This document shows positions 9,225 to 18,482 of a DNA stretch of 64,000 nt, in pieces; the stretch's first letter is position 1, and each line of letters starts with the position of its first letter. This stretch comes from Liquorilactobacillus nagelii DSM 13675 (lineage in GTDB: Bacteria > Bacillota > Bacilli > Lactobacillales > Lactobacillaceae). A model generated the notes under the pieces. The model saw nothing but the letters and a program-made list of their open reading frames with translations, did not search any database and was not told where the DNA came from. The DNA is taken from assembly GCF_019444005.1 (NCBI RefSeq), contig NZ_CP049304.1, positions 1,550,001 through 1,614,000 of the forward strand, given 5' to 3'. Both the position numbers and the translations under genes were made by a program.

Positions 9225-10601
9225 TTATTTTGCAAAAACTACTTTTAAGGCTTGAGCTAAAGTCGTTACCGGCAAAACTTCAATTGCCGCTGGCACCTGC
9301 CAGCCCGTCAAATTATTTTTCGGAATGATTGCTCGTTTAAAGCCTAATTTTGCAGCTTCAACGACCCGTGTCTCAATTCGATTAACTCGGCGAACCTCAC
9401 CAGTCAAGCCCAATTCACCGATAAAACAATCCGTTGGACGCGTGCCAAGGTCGCGATAACTTGAAGCAATGCTAATTGCTAAAGCCAAATCAATTGCTGG
9501 CTCATCCAGTTTAACACCACCTGCCGCCTTTAGATAAGCATCTTGATTTTGTAATAACAAACCAGCCCTTTTTTCTAAAACTGCCATAATTAAAGATACC
9601 CGATTGTGATCCAATCCAGTAGTTGTGCGTTTAGCATTGCCGAAAGCAGTTGGCGTTACTAGTGCTTGAACCTCTGCCAGAATTGGCCGAGTTCCTTCAA
9701 GAGACGCTACCACAGCCGATCCAGTTGCCCCTTGCAGTCGTTCTTCTAAAAAAATTTCCGATGGATTGGCCACTTCTGCCAAACCACTTTCTCGCATTTC
9801 AAAAATTCCAATTTCATTAGTTGAACCAAAGCGATTTTTTACAGCTCTTAAAATTCGATAGGCGTGATGTAAGTCACCTTCAAAATATAAAACTGTATCT
9901 ACCATATGTTCCAAAATTTTGGGGCCAGCAATTGCTCCCCCCTTAGTTACATGTCCCACAATAAAAATTGTAATATCATTTGTCTTAGCAATTTTCAATA
10001 ATTCCGCAGTAACTTCTCGAATTTGAGCAACACTGCCAATTGCCGAAGTCAGCTCTGGCTCTTGCATCGTCTGAACCGAATCAATTACCATAAAATCTGG
10101 TTTTAATTGACTAGCTGCTTGCCGAATTACTTGCATATCTGTTTCTGGATAAAGATAGAAACAGTCTCCACTAACCCCCAAACGTTGCGAACGCAGTTTA
10201 ATCTGCAAGGCACTCTCTTCTCCTGAAACATATAAAACTTTCTTTTTAGCCGCTGCTAATTGACCTGAAACTTGCATTAATAATGTTGATTTACCAATTC
10301 CGGGATCTCCACCAATTAAAACTAACGATCCTGGAACAATTCCGCCACCCAAGACTCGATTAAGTTCAGCCATTTTGGTTACATAACGTGGACTCTCATG
10401 AACATCAACTTGACTTAGTAACTGTGGTTTGCTTGATCGATGGTCGCCAACTGTAGCCCAATTATTGTTTTTTTTGTTAGAAGACTCTTCAATTTCTTCA
10501 ACTAAACTATTCCAGTTGCCACAATTGGGGCAACGACCTAGGTAACGCGGTGAACTATATCCGCAATTCTGACATACATACTGTGTCTTAACTTTAGCCA
10601 T
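9225..10601 (-). CDS. radA: DNA repair protein RadA
   Basis: 458 residues. An N-terminal C4 zinc finger (C10, C13, C24, C27) is followed by a RecA-like ATPase with Walker [11 protein letters not shown] (98-107), the RadA-specific KNRFGS motif near 256, and a C-terminal Lon-like domain. RadA is a branch-migration helicase that helps RecA-dependent recombination. ATG at 10601 with a GGAGGGT site. It is followed directly by yacL. Confidence 0.96.
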   Translation of the reverse strand: MAKVKTQYVCQNCGYSSPRYLGRCPNCGNWNSLVEEIEESSNKKNNNWATVGDHRSSKPQLLSQVDVHESPRYVTKMAELNRVLGGGIVPGSLVLIGGDPGIGKSTLLMQVSGQLAAAKKKVLYVSGEESALQIKLRSQRLGVSGDCFYLYPETDMQVIRQAASQLKPDFMVIDSVQTMQEPELTSAIGSVAQIREVTAELLKIAKTNDITIFIVGHVTKGGAIAGPKILEHMVDTVLYFEGDLHHAYRILRAVKNRFGSTNEIGIFEMRESGLAEVANPSEIFLEERLQGATGSAVVASLEGTRPILAEVQALVTPTAFGNAKRTTTGLDHNRVSLIMAVLEKRAGLLLQNQDAYLKAAGGVKLDEPAIDLALAISIASSYRDLGTRPTDCFIGELGLTGEVRRVNRIETRVVEAAKLGFKRAIIPKNNLTGWQVPAAIEVLPVTTLAQALKVVFAK

Positions 10602-10677
10602 ATACCCTCCTTATTTCACATATCCTACCATAACCGATTTAAATCAACCTAAATATTTGATAGTTCTTTAAAGATTC

Positions 10678-11220
10678 TTATTTTCCGGATGAACCAAACC
10701 CACCTTGACGCTTTTGCTGTGGTTTAACTTCAGCATCAACTGCCAAAAACGGCAGAAAAATTCCTTGACCTATCCGCTCGCCTTTTTTGATTAGTCGATC
10801 TTTCAATCCAAAATTTAACAATTGAAAAAAAATTTCCCCTTCATTTGTTTGATTATTATAGTAATCTGCATCAACAATCCCAACTCCATTAGGTAAAATT
10901 AAGCGTCGCTTCAACGGATTACTGGAACGGTTCGCTAAAAGTAAAAATTCATCTGGCTGCATGTAAGCTTTAATTCCAGTCGGCACCAATAATGGTTGCA
11001 AACTCTTTTCAGCTACCTGGGTTTCAGTCTCTGAAATCTCTGTCGCCGATTTAATAATCAGTTGCCATAAAACTTTAATAAATTTAGGCTGCCAAATACT
11101 TGGTAAAATAAAATCTTTAGCAGCAAAAAAATCATAACCAGCTGCTTGTTGAGTTGCTCTAACTGGCAACTTAATCTTTTTATCAGCATAACTGCTAACA
11201 ATTTTAAAACCACGCTTCAT
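10678..11220 (-). CDS. dut: dUTP diphosphatase (dUTPase), trimeric family
   Basis: About 180 residues. dUTPase motifs are visible: motif 1 RATQQAAGYDFFAA, motif 2 ANRSSNPLKR, motif 3 NGVGIVDADYYN, motif 4 KKGERIGQGIFLPF and motif 5 RQGGFGSSGK. The enzyme hydrolyses dUTP to dUMP and keeps uracil out of DNA. It is longer than the 145-150 residue norm because of an insertion at about residues 40-80 (PSIWQPKFIKVLWQ onward) and a short insertion after motif 3. The ATG at 11220 is preferred over a TTG at 11229. The inserted segment is of unknown function. Confidence 0.88.
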   Translation of the reverse strand: MKRGFKIVSSYADKKIKLPVRATQQAAGYDFFAAKDFILPSIWQPKFIKVLWQLIIKSATEISETETQVAEKSLQPLLVPTGIKAYMQPDEFLLLANRSSNPLKRRLILPNGVGIVDADYYNNQTNEGEIFFQLLNFGLKDRLIKKGERIGQGIFLPFLAVDAEVKPQQKRQGGFGSSGK

Positions 11221-11335
11221 ATGTATCAACTCTCTTTTTCATTTTGTTTGTATTATTCATTCTACCATAAAATACCTAGATAACAGCCGCAGTAATTCAG
11301 AACTTCATATGCTATAATTCAATCGAGGTGATTTT

Positions 11336-11623
11336 ATGGAACAGATCTTGTCGAATAGTTCTTTCGACCTTTTTACTGAAACAAATACATTTAAACCAGT
11401 TGCTCATTTAGGAATTTGCAAACTTTCAGAACAAAAAATAATTTTACTTGAACATACTTGGGTCGATCCGCAAAAACGTCATCAAGGCTGGGCTGAAAAA
11501 TTGCTAACTGCTTTTATGCAAGTAAACGAGTTTCAGGAATTCAAGATCTTGCCACTTTGTCCTTATGCTAAATTCTTTTTTTCACAGCATCCTGAATTTA
11601 AACATCATTTAATCAATCAATAA
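11336..11623 (+). CDS. Small GNAT-family N-acetyltransferase (YjdJ-like)
   Basis: 95 residues. The motif LLEHTWVDPQKRHQGWAEKL and the C-terminal PLCPYAKFFFSQHPEF match the short COG2388-type acetyltransferases, in which the acetyl-CoA-binding loop is reduced to (R/K)(H)xG(W/I)A. The substrate is unknown. ATG at 11336 has a GAGGTG site. It is the first gene of a plus-strand group with rpiA 25 bases downstream and is divergent from dut. Confidence 0.8.
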   Translation: MEQILSNSSFDLFTETNTFKPVAHLGICKLSEQKIILLEHTWVDPQKRHQGWAEKLLTAFMQVNEFQEFKILPLCPYAKFFFSQHPEFKHHLINQ

Positions 11624-11648
11624 ATATTTTCAAGGGAGTTAAAAATTT

Positions 11649-12332
11649 ATGAATCAGAATCAATTAAAACAACAAGTTGGTCAAAAAGCTGCCGAATTAG
11701 TTGAAGATCAGACAATCGTCGGTTTAGGAACCGGAAGTACTGTTCGTTATTTAGTTGAAGCCTTAGGCAAAAGAGTTGCCGAAGAAAAACTAAACATTAC
11801 TGGTGTCGTTACTTCAAACGCAACTGCTGATTTAGCCCAAAAATGTGGAATTAAATTGAAATCAGTTGATGAAGTTGAACAAATTGATATGACAATTGAT
11901 GGTGCCGATGAAATCAGTGCTGATTTTCAAGGAATCAAAGGCGGTGGTGCAGCTTTACTTTTCGAAAAGATTGTCGCTACTAACTCAAAGAAAAACGTTT
12001 GGATTGTTGATCAAAGCAAGCTAAAAAAGCAGTTAGGTGCTTTTCCTCTTCCCGTTGAAGTTATTCCTTACGGTAGCCAAAAAATTTTTGAACGTTTCCA
12101 GCAAGCTGGTTATCAGCCCACTTTTCGTTTAACCGCCGATCAACAAAAGAAAAAAACTGATTCAGGTAACTTTATAATTGATTTACATCTACAGCAAATT
12201 GAAAATCCTCAAGCTTTAGCAACTAAACTCATTCAACAAGTTGGGGTAGTTGAACATGGACTATTTTTAAATCTCGTTAATACCGTGATCGTCGGTACAC
12301 CTACTGGGCCGCAAGTAATTACTGCTCGCTAA
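11649..12332 (+). CDS. rpiA: Ribose-5-phosphate isomerase A
   Basis: 227 residues. [15 protein letters not shown] (25-39), DGADEIS (about 83-89) and [15 protein letters not shown] (about 95-109, with the catalytic Lys/Glu region) are typical of RpiA. It interconverts ribulose-5-phosphate and ribose-5-phosphate in the pentose phosphate pathway. ATG at 11649 follows an AAGGGAG site. It lies between a small GNAT gene and pepC on the plus strand. Confidence 0.95.
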   Translation: MNQNQLKQQVGQKAAELVEDQTIVGLGTGSTVRYLVEALGKRVAEEKLNITGVVTSNATADLAQKCGIKLKSVDEVEQIDMTIDGADEISADFQGIKGGGAALLFEKIVATNSKKNVWIVDQSKLKKQLGAFPLPVEVIPYGSQKIFERFQQAGYQPTFRLTADQQKKKTDSGNFIIDLHLQQIENPQALATKLIQQVGVVEHGLFLNLVNTVIVGTPTGPQVITAR

Positions 12333-12409
12333 GTTTAAAGAGCTAATATTTACCTGCCTACTAATTTAGCATATAATAAACTTATTCTTAATAAGGGAGT
12401 TGACTTACT

Positions 12410-13744
12410 TTGACGAAAGCAATTAATGCAACCACATTAGCCGATTTCCAAAAAAATCTAGCTAATCGTCCTGAGCACACAATATTAGAAAGAGCCGTCA
12501 CTAAAAATGGAATTTTGGCAACTGCTGCTGATTACCACTCTGCCGTTGCAATGAATCCAGTCTTTTCAATTGATCTTGATACCGGTGACGTGGCTAACCA
12601 AAAGCAATCTGGCCGCTGCTGGATGTTTGCCGCCCTAAATACCATGCGCCATGATATTAAAAATAAATTTGGTGTCCCTAAAGACTTTGAGCTTTCACAA
12701 AACTATACATTTTTCTGGGATAAGCTAGAAAAAGCAAATTACTTTTATGAAAATGTTCTAAAAACCGCTCAATTGCCAACATCTGATCGCAAAGTTGCTT
12801 GGTTAATGACCACACCGCAACAGGATGGTGGCCAATGGGATATGATTGTTGCCATTATTGAAAAATATGGTATTGTTCCCCAATCAGTGATGCCTGAGAC
12901 TTACAACTCCTCTAAATCGGTTGAAGTTAATAGCTCACTTAATTTAAAATTACGTAAAGATGCTGTTAAACTTAGAAAATTAGTTGCAGATCAAGCAACC
13001 GATAACGAAATTGCTACTGCAAAAAAAGCAATGTTAACTGAAGTTTATCGCTTATTGGCTTATAGTTTTGGCGAACCACCAATTAAATTTGATTTTGAAT
13101 ATCGTGATGCTGATAAAAAATACCATATTGATCGTGACTTGACACCGCAAAGCTTCTTTAAAAAATATGTTGGTTGGGATCTTGATCAGTACGTTTCAGT
13201 AATCAATGGACCAACTGCCGATAAACCTTATAACAAGATGTATACTGTAGAAATGTTGGGAAATGTCGTCGATGGCCGACCAGTTCGTCATTTAAACGTC
13301 ACTATGGATACTTTCCGCACCATCGCTCTAAAACAGCTCGAAGCTGGTGAAAGCGTTTGGTTTGGCTGTGACGTTGGCAAATCATCGGATCGTCAAAAAG
13401 GTATCATGGACACTGATTTGTATAAGCAGGATGAATTATTCGATATTGATTTTAATATGACTAAAGCTGAACGCTTAGATTACGGTCAAAGTTTAATGAC
13501 CCATGCGATGGTATTAACAGGGGTTGATGTAGTTGATGGTCAACCAACCAAGTGGAAAGTCGAAAACTCTTGGGGTAAAAAAGTCGGAACTGATGGATTC
13601 TTTGTTATGAGTAATGACTGGATGAATGAATATTGTTATCAAGTCGTCGTCAATAAAAAATTCTTACCAGAAAAATTGCAAGAAGTTCTAAAAAAAGAAG
13701 CAAAAGTTTTAGCTCCTTGGGATCCAATGGGATCTTTGGCTTAG
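12410..13744 (+). CDS. pepC: Aminopeptidase C (bleomycin hydrolase family, C1B)
   Basis: 444 residues, the usual length for lactobacillar PepC. The catalytic Cys is in QKQSGRCWMFAALN (Cys70), the His in LMTHAMVLTG and the Asn in KVENSWGKK. It is a cytoplasmic cysteine aminopeptidase that completes the breakdown of imported peptides, which fits the nearby peptide transporter. No signal peptide. The start is TTG at 12410, with AAGGGAG 10 bases upstream; no ATG is available before the conserved N-terminus. A strong bidirectional terminator follows at 13778-13810. Confidence 0.95.
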   Translation: MTKAINATTLADFQKNLANRPEHTILERAVTKNGILATAADYHSAVAMNPVFSIDLDTGDVANQKQSGRCWMFAALNTMRHDIKNKFGVPKDFELSQNYTFFWDKLEKANYFYENVLKTAQLPTSDRKVAWLMTTPQQDGGQWDMIVAIIEKYGIVPQSVMPETYNSSKSVEVNSSLNLKLRKDAVKLRKLVADQATDNEIATAKKAMLTEVYRLLAYSFGEPPIKFDFEYRDADKKYHIDRDLTPQSFFKKYVGWDLDQYVSVINGPTADKPYNKMYTVEMLGNVVDGRPVRHLNVTMDTFRTIALKQLEAGESVWFGCDVGKSSDRQKGIMDTDLYKQDELFDIDFNMTKAERLDYGQSLMTHAMVLTGVDVVDGQPTKWKVENSWGKKVGTDGFFVMSNDWMNEYCYQVVVNKKFLPEKLQEVLKKEAKVLAPWDPMGSLA

Positions 13745-13777
13745 TTTCAAAATTTTTAAAATTTCTATTAACTAATG

Positions 13778-13810
13778 AAAAAGGCAGGCCAACTTTGACC
13801 TGCCTTTTTC
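13778..13810. terminator. Bidirectional terminator between pepC and gpmA
   Basis: AAAAAGGCAGG and CCTGCCTTTTT form a stem around CCAACTTTGA with A/T runs on both sides, between two convergent genes. Confidence 0.9.
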
Positions 13811-13878
13811 ATATTGGAACAAATGAACACAAATTTTTTACATGTGTAGCAACTTCAAATGACCAAAATTTCAATTTT

Positions 13879-14553
13879 TTATTTTAATTCTCTTTTTTGC
13901 ATGATCTTCAATTTATCGTCTAGCGTATAAAGAATTGGCACAGCATTAGCAACTTCTACTCCATCAATTGAACGGTCGTCAATCTCTTCCAAATATTTGA
14001 TAAGCGCTCTAAGGGTACTACCATGTGCTACAATTAATTGATTTTTGCCATGTAACAAGGCAGGGGCAATTTGGTCAAGCCAATATGGAATAATTCGATT
14101 AGAGGCCATCTCTAAACTTTCTGCTCGTGGTAAAATTGATTCTGGCCAAACCTGATAACGTCGCTCATGATCAGTTTGAGATAATAAAGGTGGTACGGTA
14201 GCAAAGCTCCGGCGCCATAATGCAACCTGTTTTTTTCCATAAATTTCACGTGTTTTATCTTTATTTAACCCTCTTAAAGCCCCATAATGTCTTTCATTTA
14301 AACGCCAAGTTTTTTTGATTGGAACCCAGTTTTCATGAATTTGATCAAGGACAATGTTTGAAGTTTCAATTGCTCGTGAAAGCAGTGAAGTATGTAATGT
14401 ACTAAATTGAATTTCCACTCTAGCTAATAATTTACCAGCATCCAGTGCTTCATATCTACCCTGCTCAGTCAATGGAGAATCTGTCCAACCAGTATACTCA
14501 TTTTCTTGATTTGCTAAACTTTGTCCATGACGTAATAGCACTAATTTAACCAT
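13879..14553 (-). CDS. gpmA: 2,3-bisphosphoglycerate-dependent phosphoglycerate mutase, divergent copy
   Basis: 224 residues from ATG 14553, which has AAGGGAG before it; in-frame starts further upstream lack homology. Catalytic residues are kept: His9 in LLRHGQS, Glu87 in [11 protein letters not shown], His177 in [10 protein letters not shown] and the phosphate contacts WRRSF. Several strongly conserved positions differ: RHGQSLAN replaces RHGESxWN, AHGST replaces AHGNS, and the usual PRY...DLP segment is replaced by [14 protein letters not shown]. It is therefore probably a paralogue rather than the main glycolytic enzyme. Activity as a mutase is likely but not certain; a phosphatase role is possible. 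Confidence 0.8.
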   Translation of the reverse strand: MVKLVLLRHGQSLANQENEYTGWTDSPLTEQGRYEALDAGKLLARVEIQFSTLHTSLLSRAIETSNIVLDQIHENWVPIKKTWRLNERHYGALRGLNKDKTREIYGKKQVALWRRSFATVPPLLSQTDHERRYQVWPESILPRAESLEMASNRIIPYWLDQIAPALLHGKNQLIVAHGSTLRALIKYLEEIDDRSIDGVEVANAVPILYTLDDKLKIMQKRELK

Positions 14554-14699
14554 CTCATAAATCTCCCTTACACCGAATAACTTCTTCTTTATCATAGCAA
14601 ATATATTTATTAATGAGAAGAATTCATTCGAAATAAAAAGTCTTTGATAAGAATTTATCAAAGACTTTACTAAATAGTCGTGGTTTCGAAAAAAGGCAA

Positions 14700-15845
14700 T
14701 TATTTAATTCGACCAGCAAAACTCGGTGGGAAGCCTGAGATGCTGCTAATCTTAACGTTTTCTCCTTCTGTTGGTGCATGAACAAATTGACCCCCGCCAA
14801 TATAAATTGCAACATGGTATGAGGCACCTTTAGAACCCCAGAATAACAAATCTCCTGGTTGGGCTTGCGAAACTGATTCATAATTCACATAGCCTTCTTG
14901 TGCTACAGTGTTATGTGGCAAACTAACACCAAACATACTGTAAACATACATTGTTAAGCCTGAACAATCCATACCAGATAATGATGAGCCACCATATACA
15001 TATGGAATATTCATCTTTGTCAAAGAAATTGCTGCTGCCACAACTGAACTCGTATTAACACTACTAGAACTAGTAGTGTTAGTGTTATCACTACTACTAT
15101 CATCATTACTGCTATTGCTTGTTTTATATGCAGTTTGAACGGTAGTCTTGTTTGAATTATTATCGGTAACACTTGCAGCTGCCTTGCTAGCTGTCGCAAC
15201 CGCTTGAACTGCTGTTACCTGATTTTTAGTTGTCTTAACAGTTTGTGCAGCCTTTTTCGCTGCTGCTAAAGCATCTTCAGCTTTTTTACGATCTGCATCT
15301 TCTTTTGACTTCTGTACTTTCAATTCAACTTTTTGAACCGCTAAATCTGCCAGTTGTTGATTTAAGCTGTTAGTTAATGATTTTTCTTTTGCTGCTGCCG
15401 CATCAACACTAGCCTTATCAGCAACTACTTTTTGCTTATCACTTTTTTGTTCACTCAATGTCTGGTTATTAGCATTAACCATTGTAGCAACAGTTGCTAC
15501 TCGATCAATTGCATCACTCAAACTTTTAGCATCTGTCAAAAAAGCAATTAAAGAGCCAGTATCATTTGTTTGAGCTGAACGTGCTTGTTGAGCTAAATGA
15601 CTCTTTCGAGCATTAATATTCTTACTCAAAGAATGAATTTCAGCTTGATCCTTAGTTTGTTGTGACTGTAATTTAGAAATTGTCTTCTGTGCTTGGTCTA
15701 CTGATGCTTGAGTTTGTTCAATTTTAGAATTAACTGTCGAAATTTGTTCATCGGTCTTCGAAGCTGAAACATTATACGTTAAACCAATACTTGTTAAAAA
15801 AACTACTGCTGCCAACAGCAATTGTGGTCTTCTTTTCTTCACCAC
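14700..15845 (-). CDS. Secreted NlpC/P60 peptidoglycan endopeptidase with coiled-coil N-domain
   Basis: About 381 residues. A signal peptide (KKRRPQ, then a hydrophobic stretch, cleavage after NVSAS) is followed by a long Gln/Lys/Ala-rich coiled coil (about 35-215), a Ser/Thr/Asn-rich linker (about 215-260) and a C-terminal NlpC/P60 domain (about 270-384). The catalytic Cys is in [12 protein letters not shown] and the His in [10 protein letters not shown]. The layout resembles CwlO- and p40/p75-like hydrolases, which cleave the D-Glu to diamino acid bond in cell-wall stem peptides. Starts are GTG codons; GTG 15845 is preferred because GGGGTG lies at normal spacing. It is monocistronic. Confidence 0.88.
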   Translation of the reverse strand: MVKKRRPQLLLAAVVFLTSIGLTYNVSASKTDEQISTVNSKIEQTQASVDQAQKTISKLQSQQTKDQAEIHSLSKNINARKSHLAQQARSAQTNDTGSLIAFLTDAKSLSDAIDRVATVATMVNANNQTLSEQKSDKQKVVADKASVDAAAAKEKSLTNSLNQQLADLAVQKVELKVQKSKEDADRKKAEDALAAAKKAAQTVKTTKNQVTAVQAVATASKAAASVTDNNSNKTTVQTAYKTSNSSNDDSSSDNTNTTSSSSVNTSSVVAAAISLTKMNIPYVYGGSSLSGMDCSGLTMYVYSMFGVSLPHNTVAQEGYVNYESVSQAQPGDLLFWGSKGASYHVAIYIGGGQFVHAPTEGENVKISSISGFPPSFAGRIK

Positions 15846-16050
15846 ATTACACACCCCACGTCTATTTAGTTGCTATGTATTTTAAGTATTAATAACTTAC
15901 CTTATCTATCTTAGCATTCAAATTAAAAAAAAATGGTTACATTCTATTTACAAAAGCTGCCATTGTTGCCGATAGTATGCGTTTTCATTACAATTAGATT
16001 TCAATTATTACATTTGTCAGTTTTCAGAATCTGTTTACGCTTAATTTATA

Positions 16051-16076
16051 ATAAAAAAAGGAGCAATTTATGCCCC
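16051..16076 (-). terminator. Terminator after the auxin-efflux-type carrier gene
   Basis: On the minus strand GGGGCA-TAAAT-TGCTCC forms a hairpin with one G-U pair, followed by TTTTTTTATT, about 45 bases past the stop at 16119. Confidence 0.7.
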
Positions 16077-16118
16077 CGTCTTTAAATAATACTTTGATTA
16101 CTCACTAAAATTTTTTTA

Positions 16119-17066
16119 TTAACCAATGCTTTGCGTTATAACCATCAATACTGGTACAATGACTAATGATAATAACGTTGTTTCCGTTACCATAACCGCT
16201 GCATAATCGGCATCTGCATCGTATAAACTTGCAACAACCGGGGCATTCGTCATAACTGGCATAGCTGATTGTAAAATGAAAACCTGTTTCATCAACATTG
16301 GCATCTGCGATGGAGTAACTAATAATGTCATTAATACTGGAGCCAGCAAGAATCGTCCTAATAAAATTAAAATATTATCCTTGCCAAATGACAGTTTTCC
16401 TAAACCAGCATGAGAAATTGAAAATCCAATAAAAATCATCGATAAAGGTATTGTTAATCCACCAATATAGTCCAAATCATTGTCTACAAATTCTGGTAAA
16501 TGCACTCGCAATAGTACTAAAATAACTCCAATAATAAATCCCAGTAAAGGTGGTGAAAAAATTTTTCCCAAGGTCTTTTTTAAATCAAAGTGGATAGCTT
16601 TGGTGCCATCACGTTGAATTAAATAAGTCCCAATAGTCCAAAAAATTGTTGTGTTAGCCATGTAATAAATCAATACATATGGGATACTAGCTTTGCCAAA
16701 CAAAGCTTCATTGATTGGTAAACCAACAAAAACTGTATTTGAGTTAAAAAACATCGAAGAAAATAAACCCGCATGGCTGTCGCGGATGTGTAATAATTGA
16801 ACAATAGCAAAAGCAATCATCATCAAAATCATCATCGACATGACCGGATAACGCAAATCCGGAATCATTACTGCTAGTTCACGAGCTGTAAACCGATGCG
16901 TAATTGTAGTAACCATGTAGCACGGCAAAGCTATTTGAGTAACAAGCTTGGCAATTAAACGACCAGAGTGTTCATCAAACCAGTTGCGTTCTGTCAAGAT
17001 ATATCCCAGCACAATCATTACTAGGATTACTAAGACCCCACCTATACTGTGTTCAAAAACTTGCAT
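16119..17066 (-). CDS. Auxin efflux carrier (AEC) family transporter
   Basis: 315 residues with about ten hydrophobic segments arranged as two halves. The start GGVLVILVMIVLGYILTERNWF and the later FNSNTVFVGLPINEALFG and MTNAPVVASLYDAD segments are typical of the AEC/malate permease family. Such proteins export or exchange organic acids; the substrate here cannot be told from sequence. It is monocistronic with its own terminator and is divergent from the LCP gene upstream. Confidence 0.85.
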   Translation of the reverse strand: MQVFEHSIGGVLVILVMIVLGYILTERNWFDEHSGRLIAKLVTQIALPCYMVTTITHRFTARELAVMIPDLRYPVMSMMILMMIAFAIVQLLHIRDSHAGLFSSMFFNSNTVFVGLPINEALFGKASIPYVLIYYMANTTIFWTIGTYLIQRDGTKAIHFDLKKTLGKIFSPPLLGFIIGVILVLLRVHLPEFVDNDLDYIGGLTIPLSMIFIGFSISHAGLGKLSFGKDNILILLGRFLLAPVLMTLLVTPSQMPMLMKQVFILQSAMPVMTNAPVVASLYDADADYAAVMVTETTLLSLVIVPVLMVITQSIG

Positions 17067-17145
17067 AACATTTTCCTACTTTCTAACCTGATTTTCATAA
17101 ACATTTTCAAGTATAGCACAATCAAACATAACGTTTTTGTTTACA

Positions 17146-17220
17146 AGTCTTTTGCAAAAAAATTAATTTAGTCTTAAAAGTTTTTTTGAACAAGTCTTAA
17201 GTAATATTAAGTAGTATAAT
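17146..17220 (+). promoter_or_regulatory. Promoter region of the LCP gene with three AGTCTT repeats
   Basis: A -10 TATAAT lies at 17215-17220 but the -35 position has no TTGACA-like hexamer. Instead AGTCTT occurs at 17146, 17170 and 17193, spaced 24 and 23 bases apart, the last at the -35 position. The arrangement suggests activator-dependent control; this is inference. Confidence 0.45.
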
Positions 17221-17251
17221 TTTTTCATAATATCTGTTTAAGGAGCTAACT

Positions 17252-18397
17252 ATGAATAAACGTGATCAACAAGACCAAGACTATTTAGAAACACCCTTAC
17301 GTCGAAATCCAAATCATAATTCTCATCAAAAAACGGCCAACCATGCTCGTCTTCGAAAAGCATGTGCCTTCTTGCTACTAATCTCCTTGGTTGCGTTTTA
17401 TGGTGTTGGATTATATGCATACCACATGCTTGGCGCTGCAAAAACAACTATTAATGAAACATATAAAAAAACCAATGTTAAAAAGCTAAGGAACGTCTCG
17501 GATGTTCTACAGAAAAAGAAACCGTTCTCGATTTTATTGCTCGGTACCGATACTGGAGCATTAGGACGTACTGACAAAGGGCGGACCGATACAATTATTA
17601 TTGCAACAGTCAATCCCCAAACCAAGCGAACAACTTTAACAAGTATTCCCCGTGATACTCAGGTAAAAGTTCCTGGCTCTGAAAACTCTTACGATAAAAT
17701 CAATTCTGCTTACACTATCGGTGGAGTTTCAACAGCGATCAAAACCGTTCAAAATAGCCTGCACATTCCAATCGATTTTTATTTACTGATCAATATGGGA
17801 GGATTACGTAAATTAGTTGATGCAGTTGGTGGTATTACCATTAAACCTTTGCTAACTTTTAACTATAGCTACGCTCATGTGACTAAGGGAAAAACTGTGA
17901 CCTTAAACGGGAAACAAGCACTTGCTTACTCCAGAATGCGTTATTCCGATCCAGAAGGCGATTATGGCCGGCAAAAGCGACAAAAACAGGTAATTAAAGC
18001 GATTGTCAGTAAAGCAATGTCTTCATCAACGATTAGTAATTACAAACAAATTTTAAATACGCTCCAAAATAATATGCAAACCGATCTAAGTTACAATGAT
18101 ATGTTAACAATCGAAACTAACTATAAATCGGCTGCTAGCTCAATCAAATCAGATGTACTTCAAGGCGAAGATGCGACCATTAATGGACTATCTTATCAAG
18201 TAGCAACTGCTAAAGAAAAGCAAAAGATTTCAGACAACATTCGCAGTGAATTAGGATTGGATCCTTCTACTGAAACATTTATTGGTCGTATTGATCAGAC
18301 TTTTTCTGATGATGATGATAGCTACAGTTCTAGTACAACAAACTATAATTCCTATTCTAATAACAATAACGGATATAATAATTATCGCGGTAATTAG
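17252..18397 (+). CDS. LytR-CpsA-Psr (LCP) family cell-wall polymer ligase
   Basis: 381 residues. A basic cytoplasmic N-terminus is followed by one membrane helix (about 33-55) and an extracellular LCP domain (about 85-235) with LLLGTDTG, TSIPRDTQV and the Arg-rich YSRMRYSDPEGDYGRQKRQ. LCP proteins transfer wall teichoic acids or other polymers from lipid carriers to peptidoglycan. The last 30 residues are an unusual Asp run followed by a Ser/Asn/Tyr-rich tail (NYNSYSNNNNGYNNYRGN). ATG at 17252 with an AAGGAG site. It is monocistronic with a terminator at 18421-18462. Confidence 0.92.
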   Translation: MNKRDQQDQDYLETPLRRNPNHNSHQKTANHARLRKACAFLLLISLVAFYGVGLYAYHMLGAAKTTINETYKKTNVKKLRNVSDVLQKKKPFSILLLGTDTGALGRTDKGRTDTIIIATVNPQTKRTTLTSIPRDTQVKVPGSENSYDKINSAYTIGGVSTAIKTVQNSLHIPIDFYLLINMGGLRKLVDAVGGITIKPLLTFNYSYAHVTKGKTVTLNGKQALAYSRMRYSDPEGDYGRQKRQKQVIKAIVSKAMSSSTISNYKQILNTLQNNMQTDLSYNDMLTIETNYKSAASSIKSDVLQGEDATINGLSYQVATAKEKQKISDNIRSELGLDPSTETFIGRIDQTFSDDDDSYSSSTTNYNSYSNNNNGYNNYRGN

Positions 18398-18420
18398 AAA
18401 TTAATTAATTAATTCATCCT

Positions 18421-18462
18421 AAAAAAACAGTGGAAGCTAAGTTTCAGCTTTCACCGTTTTTT
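18421..18462. terminator. Bidirectional terminator between the LCP gene and fabH
   Basis: GTGGAAGCT and AGCTTTCAC pair around AAGTTTC, flanked by A7 and T6, between convergent genes. Confidence 0.85.
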
Positions 18463-18482
18463 ATTTTATCTTAGAATTAAAA

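Noticed and set aside
16069..16107. A 12-codon plus-strand reading frame with GGAG before its ATG
   Set aside because: The apparent ribosome binding site and ATG are the complement of the minus-strand terminator hairpin GGGGCA/TGCTCC. There is no plus-strand gene downstream for a leader peptide to control.
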